Positions 35,132 to 43,645 of a stretch of DNA of 64,000 nt are shown piece by piece. The stretch is from Woeseia sp. (GTDB taxonomy: Bacteria; Pseudomonadota; Gammaproteobacteria; Steroidobacterales; Woeseiaceae). The stretch lies in the NCBI GenBank assembly GCA_021773015.1, contig JAJFKW010000001.1:2277305-2341304 (forward strand), given 5' to 3'. Both the position numbers and the translations under genes were made by a program. The notes beneath the pieces are model-generated. The model was not told the DNA's origin. It saw only the letters and a list, made by a program, of their open reading frames with translations, and made no database searches. Position 1 is the stretch's first letter. Every line of letters begins with the position of its first letter.

Positions 35132-36516
35132 GGGCTAATAAAGTCAATGCCGGCACGCTTGATCACAGCGGCAGCCGATTCCGCTGCTTTTGCATACAAC
35201 GCTTCCTCGTCGACGAGCGTGGCGCGATAATTGTCGACAACTCTCGTACCGTCTACCCAAACACTGTGCACGCTGCGTCCATCGGCAAGCCAAGCCAATT
35301 GATTAACAACCCCGATCACGGGCTGCCATTCAGGTCGATCCGTGTCGTGACAAACGAAGTCTGCCTTCTTACCCACTTCCAACGATCCAACCTCCGCATC
35401 GAGGCCCATGCCTTTGGCACCATTGCACGTTAGCATCGACAACATGTCTTCTGCCGGAAATTTCGTCACGTCTTGTCGAATGTCTTTGAAGAGTGCGGAG
35501 GCAAATTGCGCTTGACGCATCATGTCCTGATCGAAACCATCCGAGCCCAGCATGAGATTGATGCCGGCGTCGGTCATCTCAGGAAACCTGCCAACTGCGG
35601 CAAGTCCGAATACACCTTTCAAAGCCGCCAAGGGACAAAGAATGGCGTTAGTACTGGTCTCTGCGAGTAACTGCTGTTCTGATTCGTCGATATGCGCCAA
35701 GTGGGTCAAGCAAACATTGCTTCCTAGAATGCCGATATCAAAAAGGTGCTCAATAGGCCTACGCCCGAATCGCTCGAGAAACCATGCTGGATCGGAAGCG
35801 TAAGGACTCATGTGTGCAGAAACGCCAAGTCCGTTGTTGTCCGCAATCGTTTTTGCCGCCCGCCAAACTTCGTCTGGGTTCGTCGAGTGACCAACCAAAA
35901 TCGGCCAAGCGGCGATCGTTTGCCCCTCTGCAGCCGGGTGCTCAATGACTTCACGTTCGAGCATTGCGATCGCGTCGTCGATCAACTGGGTACTATTTGC
36001 ATCTTTGTTCCCGCCCTGACCTTCGACCCAGCAACCGACGCGACCCCGAATACCAGTACGGCGTGCGCCTTCGACGACGTGATCGAGATAGCGGACAGTG
36101 CCCGCTTCGAGAAAACAGGTTGTCCCCGTACGCAGCATCTTCAGCGCCGAGAGTTCCGCCGATATTTCCTCATCCTGCGCTTCATGTGCATAGAAGCGAG
36201 GCAAAACCCAGCGCGTCAACTCTTCAACAAAGTCTGCGTCGATATTATCTGGCAACCAGGCGCGCGTTAGTGGATCACCTGTCACATGGATGTGCCCGTT
36301 GATCATTCCTGGCGTAATGACGAATCGACTTCCATCGATTGGACTGGCGCACTCATAGTCACTGCAAATTTCACTGCTGGCACCGATAGCAACAATAGTT
36401 TTACCGCTGATCGCGATTGCGCCATCATCGAAAACGCTGCGTTGTGCATCCATCGAGACGATTTTTGCACCACTAATGAGCGTATCAACTGATGTTTTCT
36501 GCGCGTTCACATGCAA
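35116..36516 (-). CDS. TRZ/ATZ-type amidohydrolase (deaminase/chlorohydrolase family), paralogue 2
   Basis: The 466-aa enzyme has metal-site residues HIH (75, 77) in PGMINGHIHVTG, His235 in SAHMSP, His272/275 in LTHLAH and Asp326 in LGSDGFD. The LGSLEVGKKADFV tail motif is also present. It matches the 12627-14027 enzyme in length and along most of the sequence (for instance HDTDRPEW, ILVGHST versus ILVGHTT), so the two are paralogues. It likely hydrolyses or deaminates a related N-heterocycle. It is followed by an NTF2-like gene with overlap and preceded by a Rieske oxygenase 33 nt upstream. Confidence 0.89.
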   Translation of the reverse strand: MHVNAQKTSVDTLISGAKIVSMDAQRSVFDDGAIAISGKTIVAIGASSEICSDYECASPIDGSRFVITPGMINGHIHVTGDPLTRAWLPDNIDADFVEELTRWVLPRFYAHEAQDEEISAELSALKMLRTGTTCFLEAGTVRYLDHVVEGARRTGIRGRVGCWVEGQGGNKDANSTQLIDDAIAMLEREVIEHPAAEGQTIAAWPILVGHSTNPDEVWRAAKTIADNNGLGVSAHMSPYASDPAWFLERFGRRPIEHLFDIGILGSNVCLTHLAHIDESEQQLLAETSTNAILCPLAALKGVFGLAAVGRFPEMTDAGINLMLGSDGFDQDMMRQAQFASALFKDIRQDVTKFPAEDMLSMLTCNGAKGMGLDAEVGSLEVGKKADFVCHDTDRPEWQPVIGVVNQLAWLADGRSVHSVWVDGTRVVDNYRATLVDEEALYAKAAESAAAVIKRAGIDFISPWPVI

Positions 36517-36549
36517 CGTCCTTGCCCTTTCATCGCGCTACCCGCCGCG

Positions 36550-37542
36550 CTATTTTCCGGATAGCAATTCTTGAAATTTCAATCGCCATGCGGTGGAAGG
36601 TTTATCAGATTGCGTATTCGCCAATGCACCTTTCTCAAACGGCAGCACACCAGGGATTTTTTCCAACATCACCTTATCTTCCAGTCCGATCATCCGATCG
36701 AATTGAATCGTATCCTCTGATGAAACGCTGAAATCATCGTTTCGCCAAACAACAAACGTAAAGTTGGATGTAACATCGTCGATCGGGGTAGGCAGTAACA
36801 ATATAATGTGTTCCAACTTGCTTTGATACGCAATCGTACTACGCACGGTGAACGGTAAATAGTAGCCTGTCGTCATGAATCGGTTGGCGTTGCCCTCCAC
36901 CTGACCCGACGTTAATTGAGCGGACGGCGGATTCTCAGCAACCACGTCGTATTCGTATCCGCGGAAGCCCTCTGGAAGATCTACGATGTCGATTTTCGGC
37001 ACATGCGTTCTCTGACTGCTGCCAAAAGTCCCTGTATGAACCCACGGAAAATGTGCGATATCGACGAAATTATCGGTCAAGCGGGTCGCCGAAACCGCCC
37101 AGGTTTCTACTGGGTTGTTGATTCGTCGAAACCCGGGCATGGCGTCCTGCTCAATAACCGGGATGTTCGCGACCGGATCGCCTAAGCAAACCCAAACGAG
37201 ACCATAACGCACTTCAGTCTTGTAACACGGTAGATGACCATTTCTTGGTATCGGAAAATCTTTATCGGCCGACGGAATGGAAATACATTTTCCCGCTGAC
37301 CCGAATTGCCATCCGTGATAGCAACAAACCAAAACACCGTCTTCGACCGTTCCAGCAGACAATGGCGCTTCGCGATGTGGACAACGATCGGGTGCGGCGA
37401 TGACCGTACCGGCCGGATCCGTATATAGAACCAAGTTTTCGCCGAGCAGGCGGCGGCCAATGACGCCAGCATTGACCTCAACCACATTCGCAATAGCGTA
37501 CCAATGGTTGCGAAGGTGCAAATTGTCAGAAAATATCGCCAC
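36550..37542 (-). CDS. Rieske non-heme iron oxygenase (2 of 4), VanA-like
   Basis: This 330-aa protein is a short alpha-only Rieske oxygenase. Rieske ligands are CPH (54-56) and CCYH (73-76). The iron site NFVDIAHFPWVH (158-169) gives Asn158, Asp161, His164 and His169. The size and organisation match vanillate O-demethylase and related N-demethylases, which act as homotrimers with a separate reductase. That reductase is not in this window. It starts the Rieske-amidohydrolase-NTF2 operon, so its product may be the amidohydrolase substrate. Confidence 0.9.
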   Translation of the reverse strand: MAIFSDNLHLRNHWYAIANVVEVNAGVIGRRLLGENLVLYTDPAGTVIAAPDRCPHREAPLSAGTVEDGVLVCCYHGWQFGSAGKCISIPSADKDFPIPRNGHLPCYKTEVRYGLVWVCLGDPVANIPVIEQDAMPGFRRINNPVETWAVSATRLTDNFVDIAHFPWVHTGTFGSSQRTHVPKIDIVDLPEGFRGYEYDVVAENPPSAQLTSGQVEGNANRFMTTGYYLPFTVRSTIAYQSKLEHIILLLPTPIDDVTSNFTFVVWRNDDFSVSSEDTIQFDRMIGLEDKVMLEKIPGVLPFEKGALANTQSDKPSTAWRLKFQELLSGK

Positions 37543-37676
37543 GTTATTTTTCCAGGTCAGTCCAAACTTCGAGCAAAAATTCTAGACCCCGGCAATGCGC
37601 TTATCTTGCTCGCAAATGCACGGCGGTATGCAGCCTGTGCACAGCGGCAGTGAATAGAACGTAACCACTGCCAGCG

Positions 37677-38453
37677 TCAATCGGCATCCCGCAAGATGAA
37701 TCTGGCTTTCAACGGATAATGATCTGATGGATAGATTCCCTGAGGCGAGCGAGCTTTGTCCATAAAGATATTCTCCGCTTGCAATGTGTCCGTAACGAGA
37801 ATCCAATCAATGCGGCTGCCGTAGTCGATTGGCTCATCAAAATTGTGATGACTCGATTCCTCTTGTTGGCCTAGTTGTTGCCATGGATCAATTAGGCCCG
37901 GCCATAATTCGGCCAACAGAGATCGAACAGGACATTGCGGGGACTCGTTGAAATCACCCAGAAGCAACAACGCCTCATCGTCATGCTTTAGAGCATTAAC
38001 TTGCTCAACCAATACCCTGCACTGCCGCAGCCGCGTCTCACTACTTGAATTATCGAGATGCACATTAATAGCGAGAATATTCTCTTCAAACCGCGCCCAT
38101 GTACAAAGCCGTGGAAATAGACTGCCAAACGAAAACGAACCTGCAACTGAAGGTGAGGTCGAGAGCCAAATATCACCTGACTCTCGCAGCGTAAGCGTTG
38201 TGGGATTGTAGAACAAGCATGGATACATAAGGGCATCGTGCCAGTTACGGTGCGAATCCGCGCATTCCATGCCAATTAGTCGTTCGGCGATGTCCTGCAG
38301 TTGTGGCCGTTTGCCTTCTTGAGTCGCAATTACATCGGGCGCAAAATCCAAAAGAGATGATGCGAGGAAGTTTCTGCGATTTTCCCAACGAAATTTGTCA
38401 TCATCGGGTTCGTCATAGCGGATGTTGCTGGATATTACTGAAAGCGTTCGCAT
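37677..38453 (-). CDS. Endonuclease/exonuclease/phosphatase (EEP) family protein
   Basis: The ATG at 38453 gives 258 aa starting MRTLSVISSNIRY, the usual first strand of this family; the frame is open further upstream without support. Metal and catalytic motifs follow the EEP order: VIATQEGKRPQ (Glu), INVHLDNSSSETR (His/Asp), LLLGDFNESPQ (Asp/Asn) and YPSDHYPLKA (Asp/His). These enzymes are Mg-dependent phosphodiesterases acting on DNA, phosphoinositides or sphingomyelin-like lipids. It has no clear functional tie to its catabolic neighbours. Confidence 0.85.
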   Translation of the reverse strand: MRTLSVISSNIRYDEPDDDKFRWENRRNFLASSLLDFAPDVIATQEGKRPQLQDIAERLIGMECADSHRNWHDALMYPCLFYNPTTLTLRESGDIWLSTSPSVAGSFSFGSLFPRLCTWARFEENILAINVHLDNSSSETRLRQCRVLVEQVNALKHDDEALLLLGDFNESPQCPVRSLLAELWPGLIDPWQQLGQQEESSHHNFDEPIDYGSRIDWILVTDTLQAENIFMDKARSPQGIYPSDHYPLKARFILRDAD

Positions 38454-38828
38454 AACATTTCTAGCCCTTCCAGCGGGCTCGGTTCTTCGAGTGATTTTGC
38501 CTTTGATGTGATCAAGATTCTCAGCCGAAACCATTTTATCTCTTTAGGGCAACCTAAAATTACCGCATGGCATTACCGCATGACAGAGTGTAGCTCATTC
38601 GTATCGATGCATTCCATGGCTCGAGACCCGGCGCCTATCTCGTGAGCAACGAAAGAGAATAGAATGAAAGAACGTCCTGCTACAAATTTGCACTTGTCAG
38701 CGGAACTCCAGAATCAAGCCTTTAGCGGCGGCGCTCCAGGCAATCGTGATGCCACTAATTTGACCGGCCAAGAAATACGCGCCAACTCTCGTGCTAGTCT
38801 ACAATCATGATTTTGAGTGAATAAGCCT
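38454..38828. other. Intergenic region with a short direct repeat
   Basis: This gap of about 375 bp separates divergent genes. It contains an 11-bp direct repeat ATTACCGCATG at 38559-38569 and 38572-38582, and a 48-codon open frame at 38664-38810 that I cannot support as a gene. No RNA or terminator is clear. Confidence 0.4.
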
Positions 38829-39452
38829 ATGATTTTGGTTGGCATGCTAGATTCTCCATACGTTAGGCGTGTTGCGATTTCCGCGCAATTTTTGGGCATA
38901 GCATACGAACATCGCCCGCTGTCCGTTTTCAACGACTACGATGAAATTCGAAAGCTGAATCCTCTGGTAAAAGCGCCGACACTAATTTGCGACGACGATA
39001 CGCAATTAGTTGATTCGACATTGATTATCGAATATTTCACGCGACTGTCCCGCAATGGCCATTCATTGACGCCATCGGATGACGATGCTTTTACAAGATC
39101 GCAACAGTTACTTGGCGTTGCATTGGTCGCAATGGAAAAGATAGTGCAAATTACCTACGAGACAATGCGGCGACCGAGTGTAACTCAACATCAACCTTGG
39201 CTTGATCGTCTCTTGCAACAACTCAACAACGCTATGCATCAACTGAACACCGCCGTGACAATACGCGATCCGTGGCTATTCGGAAAAACTTTGTCACAGG
39301 CAGATATTACGATCGCGGTCGCATGGCGCGTTTCCCAATTCATTGTCGAGAAATTCGTCAACGCAAGTGACTTCGAAAACTTAGTGGAATTTTCATTGCA
39401 ATCGGAAGCGCTAGCGGAATTCAAATCTTGTCCGCTTAGCACGGATCACTGA
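38829..39452 (+). CDS. Glutathione S-transferase
   Basis: The protein (207 aa from ATG 38829; a GTG four codons earlier is possible) starts with the thioredoxin-like GST domain. ILVGMLDSPYVRRVAIS holds the catalytic Ser, KAPTLICDDDTQLVDSTLIIEYF holds the cis-Pro loop and the glutathione-binding Asp-Ser, and an all-helical C-terminal domain follows. SQADITIAVAWR is the conserved N-capping motif. It conjugates or removes glutathione from small molecules, or assists an oxygenase as in some demethylase systems. It stands alone on the plus strand. Confidence 0.88.
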   Translation: MILVGMLDSPYVRRVAISAQFLGIAYEHRPLSVFNDYDEIRKLNPLVKAPTLICDDDTQLVDSTLIIEYFTRLSRNGHSLTPSDDDAFTRSQQLLGVALVAMEKIVQITYETMRRPSVTQHQPWLDRLLQQLNNAMHQLNTAVTIRDPWLFGKTLSQADITIAVAWRVSQFIVEKFVNASDFENLVEFSLQSEALAEFKSCPLSTDH

Positions 39453-39479
39453 TTCGTCACATTAATTGCGTTGCGAGCG

Positions 39480-40205
39480 TCAGCCGGATGTCGCGGCTAT
39501 GTCCGATAAATTGCTTCGAGCGCCGTCCGGGATCGGTCTTTCCAGCGCTCGATATACTTTCTGTTTGAAAAGCGCAACGTCTTGATCGGAAATACCTCCG
39601 ATGGCGTCGCAGTCTTTTCGAGACAACGCTTCGATGATTTTTTCGTGGTCTCGTTGCAGCGTTTCCGCATGGGTTGCCCAGTCATCGCCTATCAGTGACT
39701 TGTGGATCATTGCAGAGAGACGGGAACTGAATTCTCTTAGCTTTATGTAGAGCTCCTGCAGGAATTTGTTAGAACATCCTGTTGCAACGATACCGTAAAA
39801 CTGGTCGTTTAATTTCCTAATCGCCTTGATATCTTGGCGCGCACAGGCCGCTGTAATTTTCTTCTCCACCATTGAAATTGCGTCTACTTGATCTTCGGTT
39901 ATCCTGTCGGCACTCAAAATAAAGACGAGTCTTTGCGTGAGCAGATAAGCCTCAAAAAATTCGCTAATCGCTTCGAATGTCAATGGTTTCACATAGGCGC
40001 TGCGGTGTGGCTCCATTCCGACCAAATCGTTAGAAATCAAACGCCTGATCGCCTCTCGAACCGGCGTCCGACTAACGCCGAAACGCGCCATCAGTTTTAC
40101 TTCATCCAAGACGCTTCCAGGTGCCAGGTCTGTGCTCAAGATGTCCTCTTTGATTGCATGGTAGATGTCTTCGCCCAGCACTTTTTTGGAGGCTGCTTTA
40201 GACAT
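39480..40205 (-). CDS. GntR-family regulator, FadR/FCD type
   Basis: The ATG at 40205 sits one base after the stop of the VOC gene, giving 241 aa. The N-terminal winged helix (about 10-75) contains IYHAIKEDILSTDLAPGSVLDEVKLMARFGVSRTPVREAIRRL in two segments, the classic GntR signature. The rest is an all-helical FCD ligand domain with DQFYGIVATGCSNKFL and HETLQRDHEKIIEALSRKD-like helices. It is the last gene of the creatininase-GlnT-VOC-GntR operon. It may bind the twin GTATAC sites at 43589-43618 in front of that operon. Confidence 0.9.
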   Translation of the reverse strand: MSKAASKKVLGEDIYHAIKEDILSTDLAPGSVLDEVKLMARFGVSRTPVREAIRRLISNDLVGMEPHRSAYVKPLTFEAISEFFEAYLLTQRLVFILSADRITEDQVDAISMVEKKITAACARQDIKAIRKLNDQFYGIVATGCSNKFLQELYIKLREFSSRLSAMIHKSLIGDDWATHAETLQRDHEKIIEALSRKDCDAIGGISDQDVALFKQKVYRALERPIPDGARSNLSDIAATSG

Positions 40206-40206
40206 T

Positions 40207-41181
40207 CTATTTTTCCGCACCACTGTCAATCAGCCTGATGGGATAGCCGTCTGGATCGCAAACAGTAGCCGTCAATGTCTGAAGCAGCACATCGTCGTTA
40301 GAAGCTTCGGTCCTGTGACCATGGCCTTCTAGCTTTTGCCGCAACTCAGTCATTCTATTTGTCACAAAACCGATCCCCTCAAAGCCGGATCCCGCGTCAA
40401 CCTCATAGGCGAACTCGGCGTCATCCTCAGTGCCCCATACATGCTGAAACTCCACCATTGTGTAAGGTCGCTGCCACAACCACTCTCGATTGCCGACGTG
40501 CTCAACATTCGGATTTGGCAGCTCATCCGCGGTATGCGCCAAAAAGTACAACGTAAAACCTTTTGCCTCGACCGTCTGTTTAGAAAGCAATCTCATGCCA
40601 AGCAGTTCGGTATAAAAATTCAAACTCGCTTTGGCATCTTTTACGCGATACGTAATAAGCAAAAAACTCGGGTACGTTCCTAGTTTGAAGTTTGGGTTGT
40701 CAGCCTCTGGTTGATGGTTTCGTAGAAATTTGTGTTGGATCAATTCAATACAGTAACCATCGGGATCGTAAAAATGGCAAAGATAGGCGATATCGCCAAC
40801 CTGCCTGGGCATATCCACCTCGATACCATTTTCGACCAGTCGATCACGGGCCACATTAACATCGGTGACCGAAATTGCGATCTTCCAGTAGCCTTCAGTC
40901 GATACCAATTGTTTTCGGGCATCGTCGGCCGCTCGTTTCGGGTCGTACACAAGTTCGAGAAAACAATCGTGCTGCCCGTGCGTCAAACTCAGGTCCGCTT
41001 CGGGTTGCTCAGCGCCGGGCTCGACGAACCCCATGTAATAGTGCGTCTTGCTATCTTTGCTGCGTTTAGCCAATAGCGTCATACCCAGAATGTTTTGATA
41101 GAACGGCAGGCTTTTTCCTGGATCGGCGATGCGTAACGTATGCCGCGCTAGTTGTGTGTGGATTTGCGTGATTGAATTCAC
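40207..41181 (-). CDS. Tandem VOC-domain (glyoxalase I-like) protein
   Basis: This 324-aa protein carries two VOC units. The first (about 10-150) has HTLRIADPGKSLPFYQNILGM and HFYDPDGYCIELIQH. The second (about 175-320) has ITYRVKDAKASLNFYTELLGM and VCDPDGYPIRLID. Both halves resemble glyoxalase I, with His/Glu ligands readable in the first half. Two-domain glyoxalase I enzymes exist in eukaryotes and some bacteria. Here it could detoxify a 2-oxoaldehyde or glutathione-adduct produced by the operon; formaldehyde handling is also imaginable. It is placed between the GlnT-like and GntR genes. Confidence 0.85.
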   Translation of the reverse strand: MNSITQIHTQLARHTLRIADPGKSLPFYQNILGMTLLAKRSKDSKTHYYMGFVEPGAEQPEADLSLTHGQHDCFLELVYDPKRAADDARKQLVSTEGYWKIAISVTDVNVARDRLVENGIEVDMPRQVGDIAYLCHFYDPDGYCIELIQHKFLRNHQPEADNPNFKLGTYPSFLLITYRVKDAKASLNFYTELLGMRLLSKQTVEAKGFTLYFLAHTADELPNPNVEHVGNREWLWQRPYTMVEFQHVWGTEDDAEFAYEVDAGSGFEGIGFVTNRMTELRQKLEGHGHRTEASNDDVLLQTLTATVCDPDGYPIRLIDSGAEK

Positions 41182-41273
41182 TAGGAACCCTGCAACGACA
41201 CTGCTGACTTTCTTCGGTCAATACAGAACATGAAACTGACGCTGATATTTAGGCGGACAACTAACATAGTCAA

Positions 41274-42659
41274 TTAGAACCGCTTTAGGTACTGACTTCG
41301 TTCCCAGTCGGAAACGTGGTTCAGATAGCTGAGCCATTCTGCTCGCTTGAATTTTCTCCAGGCGTCATACATCAACTCACCAAATACTTCTTTGCTCAGC
41401 GCGTCGTTCTCGAACTCATCTACTGCCTCCTGAAGCGTTCTTGGTAACCACACCACGCCATCTTTGTTGCGCTCTTTTTCGGATTTCAAATACAGGTTAT
41501 CGCGATGCGGATCGCCCGGATCGGCCTGATCTCTGATGCCTTCCAGACCTGCGGCTATCATCATCGCGATACCCAGATACGGGTTGCATGCACTGTCCGC
41601 AGAACGCAATTCAACTCGCCCGCCACCCGAGGGAATGCGAATTGTGTTCGTACGATTATTATTGCCGTATGAAACGAAACATGGCGCCCAGGTGTAACCT
41701 GAAGTGCTGCCTTTCATAATGAGGCGCTTGTAGCTGTTCACCGTTGGTGCGGCTACTGCTTGAATGGCTGGCAGGTGGCGCATTACGCCACCCACAAACT
41801 GATAGCCCAAATCGGTTAATCCGCACCCCCTCTTGTCTTCGTGATTGCCAACATCAAATAGATTGACGCCATTAGCGTCCGCTAGAGAGACGTTGTAATG
41901 CGCACCGCTCCCGGCCTTGTCACCAAACGGTTTTGGCATAAATGATGAAAAGCATCCGTGTTTGCGCGCTATCTCATTCGTTAAGACACGCAGAAAGACA
42001 AACCGGTCGGCCATTGTCAATGCTTCGGCATAATCGAAGTCTATTTCAAATTGGCCAATACCGTCTTCGTGATCGAACGAGTAGACATCCCAACCTAAGG
42101 CATTCATCGCATCCACAGTTTCGCCCAACCAGCTATCGAGATTGTCGATCAATCTGATCGCGTCGTACGCCGGTTTGTCGAGATCTTCCAGTGGGCTAAC
42201 AGGCTTAAGCCCATCTGTAGTTTCCTGAAGGACGAAAAATTCGGCTTCAATACCACAATTAACCGTGAATCCCATGTCGCCCGCTTGTTTAAGCGCCCGC
42301 TTCAGTATTCCGCGGCTGCAAGCTGGGAATGGCTCTCCGCAATTCCAGAGATCACTGGCAAACCAGGCAGCATCCGAGCGCCAAGGAACGATCATGCAGG
42401 AATCGGGATCGGGATGCGCCGCAACTTCGTCGTCCGCGACATCCTGCGGGACACCGTCCAACGCAGCACCGGTAAACATTTCTGAGCCGCTCAACATTTT
42501 TTCCAAGTGCGCAATCGGCACCATTTTTGTTTTAGGAATGCCGTGCATGTCGACAAAACTGGGTATCAGATACTTGACGTTTTTTTCCTGTAACCGTTGC
42601 GCTAGGCTTTCTGTGGTAATGAGCCTTTTGCGCTCTGTCGCACTACGGTGATCGCTCAT
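41274..42659 (-). CDS. glnT: Glutamine synthetase-family ligase, GlnT/GmaS type
   Basis: The 461-aa protein has the short GS-III/GlnT pattern. The start IPSFVDMHGIPKTKMVPI is followed by MFTGAALDGVPQDV and PWRSDAAWFASDL. GIEAEFFVL and GSGAHYNVSLAD (about 270) are active-site segments, and NRTNTIRIPSGGGRVELRSADSACNPYL lies in the ammonia/glutamate site. The family makes glutamine or gamma-glutamylmethylamide (GmaS) from glutamate and an amine. Beside a creatininase-like gene and with sarcosine oxidase nearby, a role in capturing ammonia or methylamine is plausible. The exact substrate is not readable. Confidence 0.85.
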   Translation of the reverse strand: MSDHRSATERKRLITTESLAQRLQEKNVKYLIPSFVDMHGIPKTKMVPIAHLEKMLSGSEMFTGAALDGVPQDVADDEVAAHPDPDSCMIVPWRSDAAWFASDLWNCGEPFPACSRGILKRALKQAGDMGFTVNCGIEAEFFVLQETTDGLKPVSPLEDLDKPAYDAIRLIDNLDSWLGETVDAMNALGWDVYSFDHEDGIGQFEIDFDYAEALTMADRFVFLRVLTNEIARKHGCFSSFMPKPFGDKAGSGAHYNVSLADANGVNLFDVGNHEDKRGCGLTDLGYQFVGGVMRHLPAIQAVAAPTVNSYKRLIMKGSTSGYTWAPCFVSYGNNNRTNTIRIPSGGGRVELRSADSACNPYLGIAMMIAAGLEGIRDQADPGDPHRDNLYLKSEKERNKDGVVWLPRTLQEAVDEFENDALSKEVFGELMYDAWRKFKRAEWLSYLNHVSDWERSQYLKRF

Positions 42660-42727
42660 CTGAGATTTCCCTAATAGATCGTGTTTCTAAACAGTTTTCT
42701 CGTACAGTGCACTTTTCTAACAGTCGC

Positions 42728-43486
42728 TTAATCTTGTAACGGTGCTTCTTCGCGGAGCGCATCTTCAAGCATCGTTGCCAAATTTTGCACGCAACTGTCG
42801 AGTATGAACTGGCCTTGACTCTCAGTACCTTGACTCGGGGTTCCCACACCGCCACAGACACTTTCCTTGTCTACTGTGTAGGAGAAAAAGCAATTTTCAG
42901 AGCGATTAGGTTCGTCTTCTGCTTTTTCCATCTCCACGAGATCCGGCCGGAGGTGCAGCATCAGTGACGTTTCGGCATTATTCGCATGCCAATTGTCGCC
43001 CGCGTCCTGCAGATAGAAGTCATTAACTTCTTGCGTTAACTCCCAAATGGATCGCAACGAGACTTTCATCCCAGGAATGTCGGTGCGAATGTTTTCCAGT
43101 CCGCAGCGCAGCGGCGCGAAATTTGTGACGTGACCGTTTAAAATCAGCATTCGCGTAAAGCCAGCAGAGAAAATCCAATCCGCTAGTTCACACACAATCT
43201 TTGACAGCGTTTCGGGTCTTAGCGGCAAAGTTCCTGGCCACTTTTTTGAGTGACCCAACGAACAGCCGTACGCAATCGCCGGCAGCACTGGAATCCCCGT
43301 TTGTGCAGAAACACCCTCGGCAATCGCGACTGCCGACAACGTATCGACACCGGTTGGTAAGTGGAGACCGTGTTGCTCGGTTGCGCCGACAGGAAGAATG
43401 ACCATGTCTGTCCCGGCATCTCTAATCTGTGCAATTTGCTGCCAACTCTGCTCTTCCCATTTCACTGGATTTGGACTTTTGTTCAT
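42728..43486 (-). CDS. Creatininase-family amidohydrolase (1 of 2)
   Basis: A GGAGAATCA site supports the ATG at 43486 (252 aa). LPVGATEQHGLHLPTGVDT (about 28-46) carries the Glu, His and Asp metal ligands, and KWPGTLPLRPETL follows. ILNGHVTNFAPLR and WHANNAETSLMLHL (the Glu ligand) complete the creatininase fold. Members hydrolyse creatinine, formamides or other small cyclic or linear amides. It starts the operon creatininase-GlnT-VOC-GntR and lies divergent to a Rieske oxygenase over a promoter region with GTATAC sites. Confidence 0.88.
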   Translation of the reverse strand: MNKSPNPVKWEEQSWQQIAQIRDAGTDMVILPVGATEQHGLHLPTGVDTLSAVAIAEGVSAQTGIPVLPAIAYGCSLGHSKKWPGTLPLRPETLSKIVCELADWIFSAGFTRMLILNGHVTNFAPLRCGLENIRTDIPGMKVSLRSIWELTQEVNDFYLQDAGDNWHANNAETSLMLHLRPDLVEMEKAEDEPNRSENCFFSYTVDKESVCGGVGTPSQGTESQGQFILDSCVQNLATMLEDALREEAPLQD

Positions 43487-43586
43487 TGATTCTCCGCCCG
43501 CCGGCATCGCCGATTGTGAGTAGCTGCGCATCGTCCCGCCCGCCCCTGGCGCGGGTGATGGAAGGGAGTTGCGCTCGCATCATGAT

Positions 43587-43618
43587 CTGTATACGGTTCG
43601 TATTCAAGTTGTATACGA
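43587..43618. promoter_or_regulatory. Twin GntR-type operator-like sites in divergent promoter
   Basis: CTGTATACGG (43587-43596) and TTGTATACGA (43609-43618) each contain the palindrome GTATAC and are spaced 22 bp apart, about two helix turns. They sit between the divergent creatininase (43486) and Rieske (43646) genes. FCD-type and HutC-type GntR regulators bind such GTnTAnAC-like palindromes. Confidence 0.55.
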
Positions 43619-43645
43619 CTATCTCAGCTCAGAGGCGGGGTAACA

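Noticed and set aside
38559-38582. Two copies of ATTACCGCATG, considered as a CRISPR or att site
   Set aside because: Only two 11-bp copies 13 bp apart exist; no spacer pattern, integrase or tRNA.
38664-38810. A 48-codon open frame between the EEP gene and GST
   Set aside because: It has a start with a purine-rich stretch upstream but no recognisable sequence and ends 18 bases ahead of the GST start; not enough to call a gene.
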